Assembly (NCBI RefSeq): GCF_000385375.1 | Contig: NZ_ARVV01000001.1 | Span: forward strand, 2,914,001 to 2,978,000 | DNA from: Methyloversatilis discipulorum | GTDB lineage: Bacteria > Pseudomonadota > Gammaproteobacteria > Burkholderiales > Rhodocyclaceae | DNA length: 64,000 nucleotides | Direction: 5' to 3' | Part shown: in pieces, positions 1 to 9,309 of the stretch | Position numbering within the stretch: the first letter of the stretch is position 1 | Layout of the letters: each line of letters starts with the position of its first letter | The notes under the pieces: generated by a model | What the model saw: only the letters and a program-made list of their open reading frames with translations | The model's database searches: none | Told to the model about the DNA's origin: nothing | Made by a program: the position numbers and the translations under genes

Positions 1-1763
1 GCGACGATGCTGGCGTCCAGATCGGTGATGAACACGCCGTCGCGCGTGCTCTCGAACACGGCCGCCGCCTGCCGCAGCGCGCGACCGGCGCGTACCTTCT
101 GCACGGCCAGCGCAGTGATGCGGCTGAATTCGACGATGAGCTTGAACTGTTCGTCATCGGGCAGGCCGGGGGCGTCGTGATAGACGGCGAAGGAGCCGAG
201 CACGCGACCGGCCTCGTCCTTGAACGGCACCGACCAGCAGGAGCGGAAACCGACGCGACGCGCGAGATCGACATAGGGCGCCCAGTACGGGTGGTCCATC
301 ACGTCGGCCGCCAGCACCGGCTCGCCGCTCCAGATCGCCGTGCCGCATGAGCCGACGCCTTCGCCCGGCTGCAGCGCCTCGAGTGCCTGGTTGTAGTAAT
401 CGGGCAGACTGGGCGCCGCCCCATTGCGCAGATGACCGCTGGCTTCGTCGAGCAGCACGATGGACACGCGCATGTCGGCCTCGATCGCCTGCATGCGCAG
501 CGCGATCGTTTCGAGCACGGATTCCAGCGGTGCCACCTGCACCACGCGGTCGAGCACGTCGACGCGCGCCTCGTTCACCAGCGCGGCGCGCTTGTTCGCC
601 GTGATGTCGGTCCACGAGCCGACGATGTCGACCACCGGTGCGCCTGCCTCGCTGACCCGCCGCAGTTCGTCGCGCACCCAGATCTCGCGGCCGTCGCCGC
701 AGCGGAAGCGGTATTCGTGGCTGAGATGACCGTCACGCATCAGCGTCGCCATGCCGGCGAGTGCGCGGTCGCGATCCTGCGGATGCAGATGATCGATCCA
801 CCAGCCCGGCTGCATCGCCTCGGCGATCGAGTAGCCGAGAATGCGGCTGACGTTCTCGCTCACCCAGGTCGCGTGCGCCGTGCCATCGAGCACACGCAGG
901 CTATAGACGATGGTCGGACTGGACGCCAGCAGTTGCGCCATGCGCTGGTTGGTGTCGCGCAGGCGCCGCTCCTCGCGCGCCAGTTCGGCACGGCGATGCA
1001 CCTTCTCCAGCGTGGACGGCAGTTCGTACAGATAGCCCTCGTGCTGCACGAGGTAGTCATCGACGCCCAGATGCAGTGCGCTGGACGCGAGTTCTTCGCT
1101 TTCGCGGCCGGCCATCATGACCACGGGCAGCTGCAGCAGGCGCTCCAGCCGGATGCGTCGGACCAGTTCAAGCGCGTCCGCCGGATGCGGACCGGCATCG
1201 AGCAGCAGCACGTCGAATTCGGCTTCTTCGCCGGTGGCCGGCAAGCGGGGCGCAACGTCGTCGACGCGGACGACCGCATCGAGCCGGATGTGCGGCGCAT
1301 GCTTCAGCAAGTGCCGGCGCATGCGCTCCAGTTCGTTTCCGCTGGCAGCGGCCGACAGTACGCGTATCGGCCGGTCGCGCCGCGCCTTCATCGAGCGCTG
1401 GCGCAGTACGGCCGCTTCCATCACGCGCGGCAGGCGTTCCAGATACTGGTCGCGCTTGATCAGGTAGTCGTCGGCACCCGCCTTCAACGCGGCGATCGCC
1501 GCGTCGCCGTCGCCCGAGCCGGTCAGCACGACGACGGCGAGCGGCCAGCCCTGTTCGCGCACGTGGGCGAGCAGTTCCAGCCCGGTGCCGTCCGGCAGCT
1601 TGAGGTCGGTCAGCAGCAGGTCGAACTGCCCGGATTCGAGCAGGCTGCGCGAACGCGCCAGCGTGGTCGCGATCTGCAGCTCGATGTCGCGCCCGCAGCG
1701 TGCCAGCGCCCGCTGCGTGAGATCGGCGTCGAACTCCGAATCTTCGGTATAGAGGACGCGCAT
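1..1763 (-). CDS. Receiver/PAS/GAF signalling protein, C-terminus off the left edge
   Basis: Only the first ~587 residues are visible. Domain order: receiver (acidic E7/D8, phospho-acceptor D53 in LLLTDLKLPDG, lysine K103 in DDYLIKRD); a second receiver-like domain at about 132-255 (FDVLLLDAGPHPADALE); PAS at about 270-390 (ILGYSIAEAM, GSWTDIT); GAF at about 400-560 (GSCGTAIWSGEPV, SVPFKDEAGRVLGSF); then the opening of another PAS (ESTRDGVFITDLDAS). The ATG at 1763-1761 overlaps the preceding stop codon (TGATG), so it is the fourth gene of an operon with the response regulator, kinase and lipoprotein to its right. PAS domains of this flavour often precede GGDEF-EAL or kinase modules in related proteins. 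The output domain lies outside the window, so the final activity is unknown. Confidence 0.8.
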   Translation of the reverse strand, partial: MRVLYTEDSEFDADLTQRALARCGRDIELQIATTLARSRSLLESGQFDLLLTDLKLPDGTGLELLAHVREQGWPLAVVVLTGSGDGDAAIAALKAGADDYLIKRDQYLERLPRVMEAAVLRQRSMKARRDRPIRVLSAAASGNELERMRRHLLKHAPHIRLDAVVRVDDVAPRLPATGEEAEFDVLLLDAGPHPADALELVRRIRLERLLQLPVVMMAGRESEELASSALHLGVDDYLVQHEGYLYELPSTLEKVHRRAELAREERRLRDTNQRMAQLLASSPTIVYSLRVLDGTAHATWVSENVSRILGYSIAEAMQPGWWIDHLHPQDRDRALAGMATLMRDGHLSHEYRFRCGDGREIWVRDELRRVSEAGAPVVDIVGSWTDITANKRAALVNEARVDVLDRVVQVAPLESVLETIALRMQAIEADMRVSIVLLDEASGHLRNGAAPSLPDYYNQALEALQPGEGVGSCGTAIWSGEPVLAADVMDHPYWAPYVDLARRVGFRSCWSVPFKDEAGRVLGSFAVYHDAPGLPDDEQFKLIVEFSRITALAVQKVRAGRALRQAAAVFESTRDGVFITDLDASIV

Positions 1764-2209
1764 CACACCGGACGCTGGTTGAGTTCGCACCAGTAGCGTT
1801 CGATCTGTCCCGCCGCCTCGACGAAACGATCGAAATCCACCGGTTTGACGATGAAGGAATTGACGCCCAGCGCGTAGGCGTCGTGCAGGTCGCGGTCTTC
1901 CGACGACGAACTGAGCACGACCACCGGAATGCGCCGGTACTTCGGATGCGCCTTCAGGTGGCGCAGCACCTCGATGCCATTCACGCGCGGCAGGTTGATG
2001 TCGAGCAGAATCAGCGACGGCGGCGTCTCGCCCGCCTCCCAGCGGTCAATCAGGCCGATCGCCTCCTCGCCGTCACGGGCGATGCTGATCGGGTTGTGCA
2101 GGTGGCTGCGCGCAAAGGCGCGACAGGTGAGGTCGATGTCGACCGGATTGTCCTCGACCAGCAGTATGGGCAGCGTGAAGGGTTGCTGCTGGTTGACCGC
2201 AGTGATCAT
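1763..2209 (-). CDS. Rcp1-like single-domain response regulator
   Basis: A 148-residue protein made of one CheY-like receiver: acidic pocket E19/D20 (LLVEDNPVD), phospho-acceptor D70 (LILLDINLPRVNG), switch serines (VVLSSSS) and conserved lysine near 121 (FIVKPVDF). The long insert between helix 2 and strand 3 (RWEAGETPPS) is typical of the Rcp1 class that pairs with phytochrome-type kinases. There is no output domain, so it probably relays phosphate or binds a partner. The start at 2209 is chosen because its ATG overlaps the kinase stop (ATGA); a longer in-frame reading starts at 2263 but adds unconserved basic sequence. Its stop overlaps the next gene by one base. The cognate kinase is inferred from this coupling. 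Confidence 0.88.
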   Translation of the reverse strand: MITAVNQQQPFTLPILLVEDNPVDIDLTCRAFARSHLHNPISIARDGEEAIGLIDRWEAGETPPSLILLDINLPRVNGIEVLRHLKAHPKYRRIPVVVLSSSSEDRDLHDAYALGVNSFIVKPVDFDRFVEAAGQIERYWCELNQRPV

Positions 2210-5200
2210 GCAGGAAACTCCAGATTGAAACAGGCGCCTTCGCCGGGCGCACTTTCCGCCCACACGCGACCGCCCATGCGCTGCATCGCCTTGCGCACCA
2301 GCGCCAGGCCTACGCCGGTACCGGCGAACTCTTCGCTGCGGTGCAGGCGCTGGAATATCTCAAAAATCCGCTCGTGGTACTTCATGTCGAATCCGATGCC
2401 ATTGTCGCGTATCGACAGCACGATGCGCTCCCCTTCGCTTCGCGCACTCAGCGTGATGGTCGGCGGCTTCGCATCGCGGCTGAACTTCAGCGCGTTGTCG
2501 ATCAGATTGCGCAACACCAGGTCCAGTCCCTGCCGGTCGGCGCGCACGATGAGCGACGGCACCTCGCCGACGATCTGCGCCGACGCTGCCGCGATCTCGT
2601 CGGCACGACGGGTCAGCACGCTGCGCATCAGCTCGCCCAGATCGACGCGGCTCGCCTCCAGCGCGCGCCGCTCCATGCGCGAATAGGCCAGCAGGTCCTC
2701 GATCAGGGCGTGCATCTGTGACGCACCGTTGCGGATATTGCCGAGAAAACGTCGCCCCTGCTCGTCGAGCCGGTCACCGTAGTCCTCGATCAGGATGCGG
2801 CTGTAGCCGTCGATGCCGCGCAGCGGCGCCTTCAGGTCGTGCGACACGGCGTAGGAAAAGGATTCGAGCTCCTTCATCGCCGCGGTGAGCGCCTGCGTGC
2901 GCTCGCTCACCCGCTGTTCGAGGTCGCGGTTGAGCGCGCGCAGTTCGTCCTGCGCATCGCGCAGTTCGGTGATGTTGCGCGCCATGCCGAGCACGCCGAT
3001 CAGCGTGCCGTCCTCGCTGCGCATCGGTACCTTGATCGTCTGCACGCGCAGGCATTCGCCGGTCACGTCCGAACTGACCGTGGATTCATGGATGCTGCGC
3101 AGCCCGGTGCGCACGGTTTCCTCGTCCTGCGCGCGGAAAAGGTCCGCCACCTCGGTCGGGAAAAAGTCGTGGTCGGTCTTGCCGGCGAGATCGGCCTCCG
3201 GCAGGCCGAAGAACTGTTCGACCATGCGGTTGCACGACAGGTAGCGGCCTTCGATGTCCTTCACCCAGACGAAATCGGGCAGCGCCGAAAACAGCGTGCG
3301 CAGGTAGGTGCGTTCCTTTTCGACCGCCTTTTCCGCGCTGCGCCGCGCCGTCACGTCGACGTCCATGCAGACGAAGATCGGTTCGCCCTGCAGGCCCGGA
3401 ATGGCAAAGGTGCTGGCCTCGACCTGGCGCAACGTACCACTGCGGTGGCGCACCGTGTATTCGAGCGGTCCGATGCGCACCTTGTCGCGCTCGACGCGCG
3501 CCAGCAGTTCGACGAAATCGCGAGCTTCGTCGCTGCCGAACATCAGTTCGTCGACGCCGCGCCCCAGTGCCTCGTCCATGCTCCATCCGTACAGCGTTGC
3601 CGAGGCGTGGTTCCAGTACAGCACGCGACCGTCGCGATCGAACCACTGCACCGCCACGTTCGGCGCGTATTCCAGCGTCGCGCGCAGGCGTTCCTCCGAC
3701 GCGCGCAGCGCCTGTTCGGCCTCGACCGAGGCGCTCACGTCGAGCAGCATGCCGGTGTACTTGATCACCCGGCCGGCGGCGTCGGTGACGCATTCGGCCG
3801 ACGGTTGCAGGTAGCGGACCGGTCCGCGCTCAGGGGCCGTGCGGTAGATCGTCGGCGTAAGGTGGGGCGCCGCCTCGGCCATCTGCCGCATGGCCTGCGC
3901 CACGCTCGGCCGGTCGTCCGGGTGAATGCAGGCGAGGTAGTCGTCGATCGGCGGGATGCCGGCAGCCGGATCGAGCCCGAAGAACTCGTACATCTGCTCA
4001 GACCACCAGCCGCGCCCGAGCGCCGGATAGAACTCCCAGCTGCCGAGGCGGGCGATGCGCTCCGCCGCCTGCAGACGATTGCGCTCCAGCTTGAGCGCCT
4101 GCTCCGCCTCGTGCCGCGACGTGATGTCCTGCACGACCGCGATGTGGTAGTCCGGCGCCTCACCGGGCGCCCACAGCGGCGTCACGCTGAAGTTCACCCA
4201 GACGATGTGACCGTCCTTGTGGACCAGGCGCTTGTCCATCGAGAACTCACGGATGTCGCCGCGCTTGAGCGCCTCCATGTGCTGCAGGTCGACCGCCAGA
4301 TCGTCGCGGTAGGTGATGCGCATGAAATCGAGCGCCAGCATTTCGTCGCGGCTGTAGCCGACGATGGCGCAATACTTCGCGTTCACGTCGACGAAGCGTC
4401 CCAGCCGGCTGTCGATGCGGGCGACACCGACGCCGGCCTGCTCGAACACGGCGCGCATGCGCGTCTCGCTGTCGCGCAGCGCCGTGTGCTGCGCCTGCAG
4501 CTTCAGCGCCATGTCGTTGATCGCACTGCCGATCTGCGCCAGTTCGTCGCGGCCGTCGATGCTGACGCGGGTGTCGAGCCGCCCGCGGCCGACCTCGCGC
4601 ACCGCATCGACCAGCCGCTGTGTGCGACGGAACCAGATCAGGTGCAGGAACAGCGCCAGCAGCAGCGCGGACAGCAGGATGGTCGCCGCATGGCGCCACA
4701 GTTCGAGCCGGCTCGCGTGCAGCCGCTGCGCCAGCGGCAGTTCGAGGTCGGTACGCACCAGCAGGCGGTGACCGGCGGCCAGCGTCAGCACGGCCAGCAG
4801 AGCCCGGCCGTCGGCCGAACGCTCGATGCGCAAGGAGCGGTCAGGGGACGTGTTCAACGCAAGCAGCGGGTTGCCGGCCGGGTCCATCACCTTGTCGACC
4901 AGCGGCTGCCCGACGTCGGCGCGCGCCAGCGAACCGACGACGCGTCCGCCGGGCGCGATCAGGTAGGCGTGCGTCAGGTTCGGGCGCAGGCCGAGCTCGG
5001 CCACCATGCGGCGCAACTGCGGAAGGTTGTCGTTGGCGATGTGCAGGTCGAGCACCGACTGCTCGACACCGAGGCGCTCGGTCAGCGACTGCGACTGTTC
5101 GTACTCCACCAGTTGCCGGTATTCGCGCACCTGCAAAATGTTGTTCAACACGGCCAGCAGCAGCGCAAACACGGTCAGCAGCAACGGCACCAGCGTGCGC

Positions 5201-5214
5201 GAGGGCAGCTTCAT
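2206..5214 (-). CDS. Membrane-bound multi-PAS sensor histidine kinase
   Basis: A 1002-residue inner-membrane kinase. Visible order: transmembrane helix (about 8-25), periplasmic segment of ~150 residues (26-174), second transmembrane helix (about 175-195), HAMP (about 195-243), four PAS domains (about 250-365, 385-495, 505-625, 635-750), a coiled linker, a phytochrome-class H box with H792 (SYAVSHDLKAPLRGIDGY), N box (LRNLIDNALKFS, about 902-907), G1 (DNGIGF) and G2 (GTGVGLAL) of the ATPase domain. It ends without a receiver and should phosphorylate the single-domain regulator whose ATG overlaps its stop. Its own ATG overlaps the stop of the upstream lipoprotein (ATGA), implying translational coupling and a possible joint sensor. 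The ligand is unknown. Confidence 0.92.
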   Translation of the reverse strand: MKLPSRTLVPLLLTVFALLLAVLNNILQVREYRQLVEYEQSQSLTERLGVEQSVLDLHIANDNLPQLRRMVAELGLRPNLTHAYLIAPGGRVVGSLARADVGQPLVDKVMDPAGNPLLALNTSPDRSLRIERSADGRALLAVLTLAAGHRLLVRTDLELPLAQRLHASRLELWRHAATILLSALLLALFLHLIWFRRTQRLVDAVREVGRGRLDTRVSIDGRDELAQIGSAINDMALKLQAQHTALRDSETRMRAVFEQAGVGVARIDSRLGRFVDVNAKYCAIVGYSRDEMLALDFMRITYRDDLAVDLQHMEALKRGDIREFSMDKRLVHKDGHIVWVNFSVTPLWAPGEAPDYHIAVVQDITSRHEAEQALKLERNRLQAAERIARLGSWEFYPALGRGWWSEQMYEFFGLDPAAGIPPIDDYLACIHPDDRPSVAQAMRQMAEAAPHLTPTIYRTAPERGPVRYLQPSAECVTDAAGRVIKYTGMLLDVSASVEAEQALRASEERLRATLEYAPNVAVQWFDRDGRVLYWNHASATLYGWSMDEALGRGVDELMFGSDEARDFVELLARVERDKVRIGPLEYTVRHRSGTLRQVEASTFAIPGLQGEPIFVCMDVDVTARRSAEKAVEKERTYLRTLFSALPDFVWVKDIEGRYLSCNRMVEQFFGLPEADLAGKTDHDFFPTEVADLFRAQDEETVRTGLRSIHESTVSSDVTGECLRVQTIKVPMRSEDGTLIGVLGMARNITELRDAQDELRALNRDLEQRVSERTQALTAAMKELESFSYAVSHDLKAPLRGIDGYSRILIEDYGDRLDEQGRRFLGNIRNGASQMHALIEDLLAYSRMERRALEASRVDLGELMRSVLTRRADEIAAASAQIVGEVPSLIVRADRQGLDLVLRNLIDNALKFSRDAKPPTITLSARSEGERIVLSIRDNGIGFDMKYHERIFEIFQRLHRSEEFAGTGVGLALVRKAMQRMGGRVWAESAPGEGACFNLEFPA

Positions 5215-6224
5215 TGCGCGCCCTTCCCGTCACGGGCCGGTGCCAGGCCGGACACGAACAGGCGCGACCAGTCGGGGTCGGCCATCATGCGGCCGCTGGC
5301 CTTGAGATCGCTCGACAGCCGTGCCAGACCCAGCGCCGGCGCATCGGTCGGTGCGGCGAGCAGTGCCCGGCTCTGCGCGTCGCTGTAAATGTTCAGGCGG
5401 GACAGCGCCAGCGCGTACTCATCGACGCTGAGGTCGGCGCCGGCCGCCAGCGAATTCGCCGCCTCGGCCGGACGTGCCAGCATTTCGCGTCGGCCGGCTT
5501 CGAACGCATCGAGCAGCACCTGCACCTGATGCGGTCGCGCCTGCAACGCGTCGGCGCGCACCACCAGCACATCGACGACCTCGCCCATCATGTTGGCGCT
5601 GTCGAGCACGACGACGAAGCCGTCCGACGACAGTCTGGAAATGACCGGCTCGAAGGTGATCACCGCATCGACGCGGCCTGCCTTCAGCGCCGATTCGTGC
5701 TCGACCACCGGCAGCATGACCAGGCTCACCTCGTCACGCCGCAGGCCGCCTGTTTCGAGCAGGCGCTGCAGCATGATGGCTGCCAGCGCGGTGTCTTCGA
5801 GGCCGATGCGCCCACCTCGCAGGCGATCGGCCGAACCGATGCCGGGGCGCGCAAGCACCGCGTCGGCGCCCCTGGACAGGCTGAGCACCGCCACCACCCG
5901 CACGTCGATGCCCGCCGCCGCCAGTTCGACCGCTTCCGGCAGCGTCAACCCGGCGGCCTCGATCAGGCCGTTGCGCAACTGGCGCGCGCTTTCACTGCTC
6001 GTTTCGAGCTCGACCACACGCAGATCGGACGGATCGAACAGGCCACGCTCGCGCGCCAGCACCAGCGGATCGTAGCCCACCCACGGATTGAGACCGACGC
6101 GCAGAGGCAGTTGCGGCGCCTCGCCACAGCCGGCAAGCAGAGTCAGCGCCAGGCCGGCGACGAACGCGCGCAAGGCGGACACGACACGGCCGGGCAGACG
6201 GCCCGCAATCGGTTGTTCTGTCAT
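5211..6224 (-). CDS. NMT1/SsuA-like substrate-binding lipoprotein
   Basis: A 337-residue protein with a lipoprotein signal (hydrophobic stretch then lipobox LLAGC, lipidation Cys33). The mature part matches the nitrate/sulfonate/pyrimidine-precursor binding fold: LPLRVGLNPWVGYDPLVLAR, NGLIEAAGLTLPEAVELAAAG, GRIGLEDTALAAIMLQRLLE and AGRVDAVITFEPV. It would sit in the inner membrane facing the periplasm. No permease or ATPase gene is near. Instead the stop overlaps the start of a membrane sensor kinase by four bases, suggesting the protein feeds ligand information to that kinase rather than to a transporter (inference). The start at 6224 is preferred over one 23 codons upstream because it places a standard signal peptide at the N-terminus. 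Confidence 0.85.
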   Translation of the reverse strand: MTEQPIAGRLPGRVVSALRAFVAGLALTLLAGCGEAPQLPLRVGLNPWVGYDPLVLARERGLFDPSDLRVVELETSSESARQLRNGLIEAAGLTLPEAVELAAAGIDVRVVAVLSLSRGADAVLARPGIGSADRLRGGRIGLEDTALAAIMLQRLLETGGLRRDEVSLVMLPVVEHESALKAGRVDAVITFEPVISRLSSDGFVVVLDSANMMGEVVDVLVVRADALQARPHQVQVLLDAFEAGRREMLARPAEAANSLAAGADLSVDEYALALSRLNIYSDAQSRALLAAPTDAPALGLARLSSDLKASGRMMADPDWSRLFVSGLAPARDGKGAQ

Positions 6225-6432
6225 GCAGCAGGTTCCGGGCGGCAGGAATGTTGGCGGCAACTCGGCAGGGCGGCATCGCTCGCGCGTCCGCAATTCTGCA
6301 CGCCGGTCGCGCCGTCCCGGCGCAAGCGCGTGCCCGCTGCCGGACGCACGAATCGATGATCAACAGACCCTACCATGACCTGCAGGGTGCAACGGCTGCC
6401 CCAGATCAATCTTTAGTGCGGACGGTCTGGCG
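6225..6432. other. Intergenic region between two signalling operons
   Basis: These 208 bases separate the hybrid kinase stop (6433) from the lipoprotein start (6224), both on the minus strand, so the region must hold the end of one unit and probably the promoter of the next. I see no clean hairpin with a T-run and no convincing -35/-10 pair. No coding potential is apparent apart from shadow frames. Confidence 0.5.
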
Positions 6433-9309
6433 TCAGGTCGCCGCCAGCAACGCGTGCGCCGCCGCCAGGGCGGCATCGTAGTCAAAGGCGGCAATGCAGC
6501 GCAGCAGGTTCGCGCCATCCGGCCCCAGCGCGTGCAGGACGGCCGCCGACTCGCGCGCCAGCTCGCCGGCACGGGTGTCTCCGGCTTCGAGCAGCGGCAG
6601 CAGGCGCTCGACCACCGCCCTGGCCTCGCCGATACACGGCTGCGGCGACTGCTCCGAAGCCGCGTCGCCGGCGCCGAGCCAGCGCAGCAGCAGCGTGTAG
6701 AAGGCTTCCGGCTCGACCGGCTTGGCGATGAAGTCGTCCAGTCCCGCCGCCGCACAGGCGGCACGGTCGTCGGCGAAGGCGTTGGCAGTGACGGCGACGA
6801 CCGGCACCGCCTCCCAGCCGGGCAGCGCACGCAGCTGGCGCGTGGCGTCGATGCCGTTCAGGCGCGGCATCTGCAGATCCATCAGCACCAGGTCGTAGCG
6901 CTCGCCGGCCGCGCGCTCCAGCGCCTCGACACCGTCGGCGGCGACGTCGGCCTGCAGGCCGGCATCACGCAGCAGCGCCAGCAGCACCTCGCGGTTGATA
7001 TCGTGGTCTTCGACCAGCAGGATGCGTTTGCGGCCGAAATCCCGCTCCAGACGCGCCCGCGCGTCAACCACGAACGGCACCGCCGGGTCGACCATGTCGG
7101 CCACCACGCCGAGCCGGGCGGTGAACCAGAAACGGCTGCCGCGCCCCGGCTCGCTGCTGACGCCGGCATCGCCGCCCATCAGGTGCGCCAGTCGGCGTGT
7201 GATCGACAGCCCCAGTCCGCTGCCGCCGTACTTGCGCGTGGTCGATGCATCGGCCTGCTCGAAGGCGCTGAACAGGCGGGCGAGATCGTGCGCCTCGATG
7301 CCGATACCGGTGTCGCTGACCTCGAAGCGCAGCAGCACACTGTCGTCGCCACGCTCGACCACGGCGACGCTCAGCGTGACGCTGCCCTGCTCGGTGAACT
7401 TGACCGCATTGCTGAGGTAGTTGAGCAGCGCCTGGCGCAAGCGGGTGACGTCGCCACGCAGCGTCGCCGGCACGCCGTCGTCCGTCTGCACGCGCAACGC
7501 CAGGCCGCGTTCCTCGGCGCGCTCTATCATCATCGAGCGCACCTGGTCGAGCAGCCCGTCGAGGCGGAAGGCGGCCGATTCGAGCACCAGCTTCTCCGCT
7601 TCGACGCGCGACAGGTCGAGCACGTCGTCGATGATGTGCCGCAGATGTTTGGCTGCCGCGCCGATCTTCTGCGCGTGCTCGCGCTGCGAGGCGTCGAGCG
7701 GCGATTTCCACAACAGGTGCGTCAAGCCGATGATGGCGTTCATCGGTGTCCGCATCTCATGACTCATATTGGCGAGAAACAGGCTCTTCGACCGGTTCGC
7801 CGCTTCGGCCGCCTCCTTGGCGACAGCCAGTTCGGCGGTGCGCGACTGCACCTGCTCCTCCAGATGCGTGCGGTGGCGGCTCAGTTCGAGTTCCATCCGC
7901 CGGCGTTCGGTGATGTCCTGTACGGTGCCACGCAGGCGCACCACGCGACCGTGCTCGGTCACCGGCGTGCCGAGCACGCGCACCCACTTCTGGCGCCCAG
8001 CCCGGGTGGACATCTGCGCCTCGATATCCCACGGTTCGCCCCGCTCGACCGCGCCTTCGATGACCGCCTCGATGCGCACCCTGTCCTGCTCGCAGAAGAA
8101 CTGCAGCGCGCTGGCCAGCGTATCGACCGACGCCGGATCTGCTTCATGGATGCGCGCCACCTCGTCGGTGGCGCTCAGTCGACCGCTTTCGAGATCGACC
8201 GCCCAGGCGCCGATGTGCGCCAGCTCGCCGATCTGGCGCAACAGCGTCTCGCGCTCTTCCTGCGCCTGCACCGCCGCCACCCGCTCGTTCAGATCGGCAA
8301 GCACGCAATGCGTGCGCTCGAAGTTCCCCCGCGCATCGAGTTGCACGCGCCCGACCAGCCAGACAACCACGGCGTGGCCGTCGCGATGCTGCAGCCGCAG
8401 TTCGGCCTGTATGCGCTCGTCGCGCTTGAAGCGCTCGAAGGTGGCCGCGAATTCCGCGCGCTCGGCGGGCATCCAGAAGTCGCCGAAGGCGCGGCCCAGC
8501 AGTTCGCCCTCGCGATAGCCGAGCAAGGCGCACAGCATCGGATTGACGTGGATGAAACGCCCTTGCGCATCGAGCGACTGGTAGGCCACCGGGAAATGCT
8601 CGAACAGGGTGCGGAACCGCTCCTCGCTGTCGCGCAGCGCGCGCTCGGCGGTCAGCCGTTCGGTGATGTCGCGCGCCACGCCGTACAGACCAATCACATG
8701 CCCACCGGCGTCGCGCAGCGGGCCCTTGGTACTGAGGAAGATGCGTTCGCCGTCGGCGGTCGGCAGGTGCTCCTCGAAGCGCACCACCTGACCGCCCGCC
8801 ATGACGATGCGGTCGTTGTCCATTACCCGGCGGGCCACCTCCGGCGGCAGCAGGTCGGCGTCGGTGCGGCCGAGCATGGCCTGCTCCGGAATGCCGAGCA
8901 GGCGCACGACTTCCGGATTGCTGACCAGGTAGCGCCCTTCGCTGTCCTTGGCGAACACCGGATCGGAGGCGCTGCGAATGATGGCGTCGAGCAGCGATTC
9001 GGCGCGCGCCCGCGCCGTCAGCGACACGTTCTCGCGTTCGAGCGCGTCGAGGGCACGCCCGGTCAGGCGGCGCATCAGCAGATAGAGCGCACCGGCGGTG
9101 ACGGCGACGAAGGCCCAGCCCTTGAAGGTGCTGGCCAGCGCGAACCGCTTCGGATCGTCGGTCAGCGCGAGCAGCAGTTCGTCCGACAGCAGTATCCACA
9201 GCGACGCGATGCCGGTGTAGGCGAGCACCGTCATCCGCATGCCCCAGATTGCGTCGCTGCGCGCCTGCGCCGACGGCGACGCGGCAGACCACTCAGGTCG
9301 GGTCGGCAT
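6433..9309 (-). CDS. Membrane hybrid histidine kinase with three PAS domains
   Basis: A 958-residue hybrid kinase. Two transmembrane helices (about 26-46 and 62-80) with little periplasmic sequence, then PAS domains at about 105-225, 225-350 and 365-480, a class I H box with H517 ([20 protein letters not shown]), ATPase domain ([26 protein letters not shown]) and a C-terminal receiver with phospho-acceptor near D811 ([15 protein letters not shown]). A helical tail of ~75 residues follows with no clear HPt histidine motif. The start at 9309 overlaps the HD-GYP gene by 17 bases; an alternative ATG at 9240 would begin just before the first membrane helix and cannot be excluded. Coupling to the HD-GYP gene suggests both act in one pathway, probably involving c-di-GMP. 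Confidence 0.9.
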   Translation of the reverse strand: MPTRPEWSAASPSAQARSDAIWGMRMTVLAYTGIASLWILLSDELLLALTDDPKRFALASTFKGWAFVAVTAGALYLLMRRLTGRALDALERENVSLTARARAESLLDAIIRSASDPVFAKDSEGRYLVSNPEVVRLLGIPEQAMLGRTDADLLPPEVARRVMDNDRIVMAGGQVVRFEEHLPTADGERIFLSTKGPLRDAGGHVIGLYGVARDITERLTAERALRDSEERFRTLFEHFPVAYQSLDAQGRFIHVNPMLCALLGYREGELLGRAFGDFWMPAERAEFAATFERFKRDERIQAELRLQHRDGHAVVVWLVGRVQLDARGNFERTHCVLADLNERVAAVQAQEERETLLRQIGELAHIGAWAVDLESGRLSATDEVARIHEADPASVDTLASALQFFCEQDRVRIEAVIEGAVERGEPWDIEAQMSTRAGRQKWVRVLGTPVTEHGRVVRLRGTVQDITERRRMELELSRHRTHLEEQVQSRTAELAVAKEAAEAANRSKSLFLANMSHEMRTPMNAIIGLTHLLWKSPLDASQREHAQKIGAAAKHLRHIIDDVLDLSRVEAEKLVLESAAFRLDGLLDQVRSMMIERAEERGLALRVQTDDGVPATLRGDVTRLRQALLNYLSNAVKFTEQGSVTLSVAVVERGDDSVLLRFEVSDTGIGIEAHDLARLFSAFEQADASTTRKYGGSGLGLSITRRLAHLMGGDAGVSSEPGRGSRFWFTARLGVVADMVDPAVPFVVDARARLERDFGRKRILLVEDHDINREVLLALLRDAGLQADVAADGVEALERAAGERYDLVLMDLQMPRLNGIDATRQLRALPGWEAVPVVAVTANAFADDRAACAAAGLDDFIAKPVEPEAFYTLLLRWLGAGDAASEQSPQPCIGEARAVVERLLPLLEAGDTRAGELARESAAVLHALGPDGANLLRCIAAFDYDAALAAAHALLAAT

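Noticed and set aside
2839..5388. Long plus-strand frame (about 850 codons) opposite the PAS kinase
   Set aside because: Shadow frame of the kinase gene. It has no motifs and composition typical of antisense GC3 bias. The same holds for frames at 6454-9330, 11220-13931, 24886-27429, 27847-29646 and 56267-58792.
5211..6224. Annotation of the lipoprotein as part of an ABC importer
   Set aside because: No permease or ATPase gene is adjacent; the overlap is with a sensor kinase instead.
6433..6660. HPt domain at the end of the hybrid kinase
   Set aside because: The helical tail after the receiver has no histidine in the conserved HPt context, so only a helical extension can be claimed.
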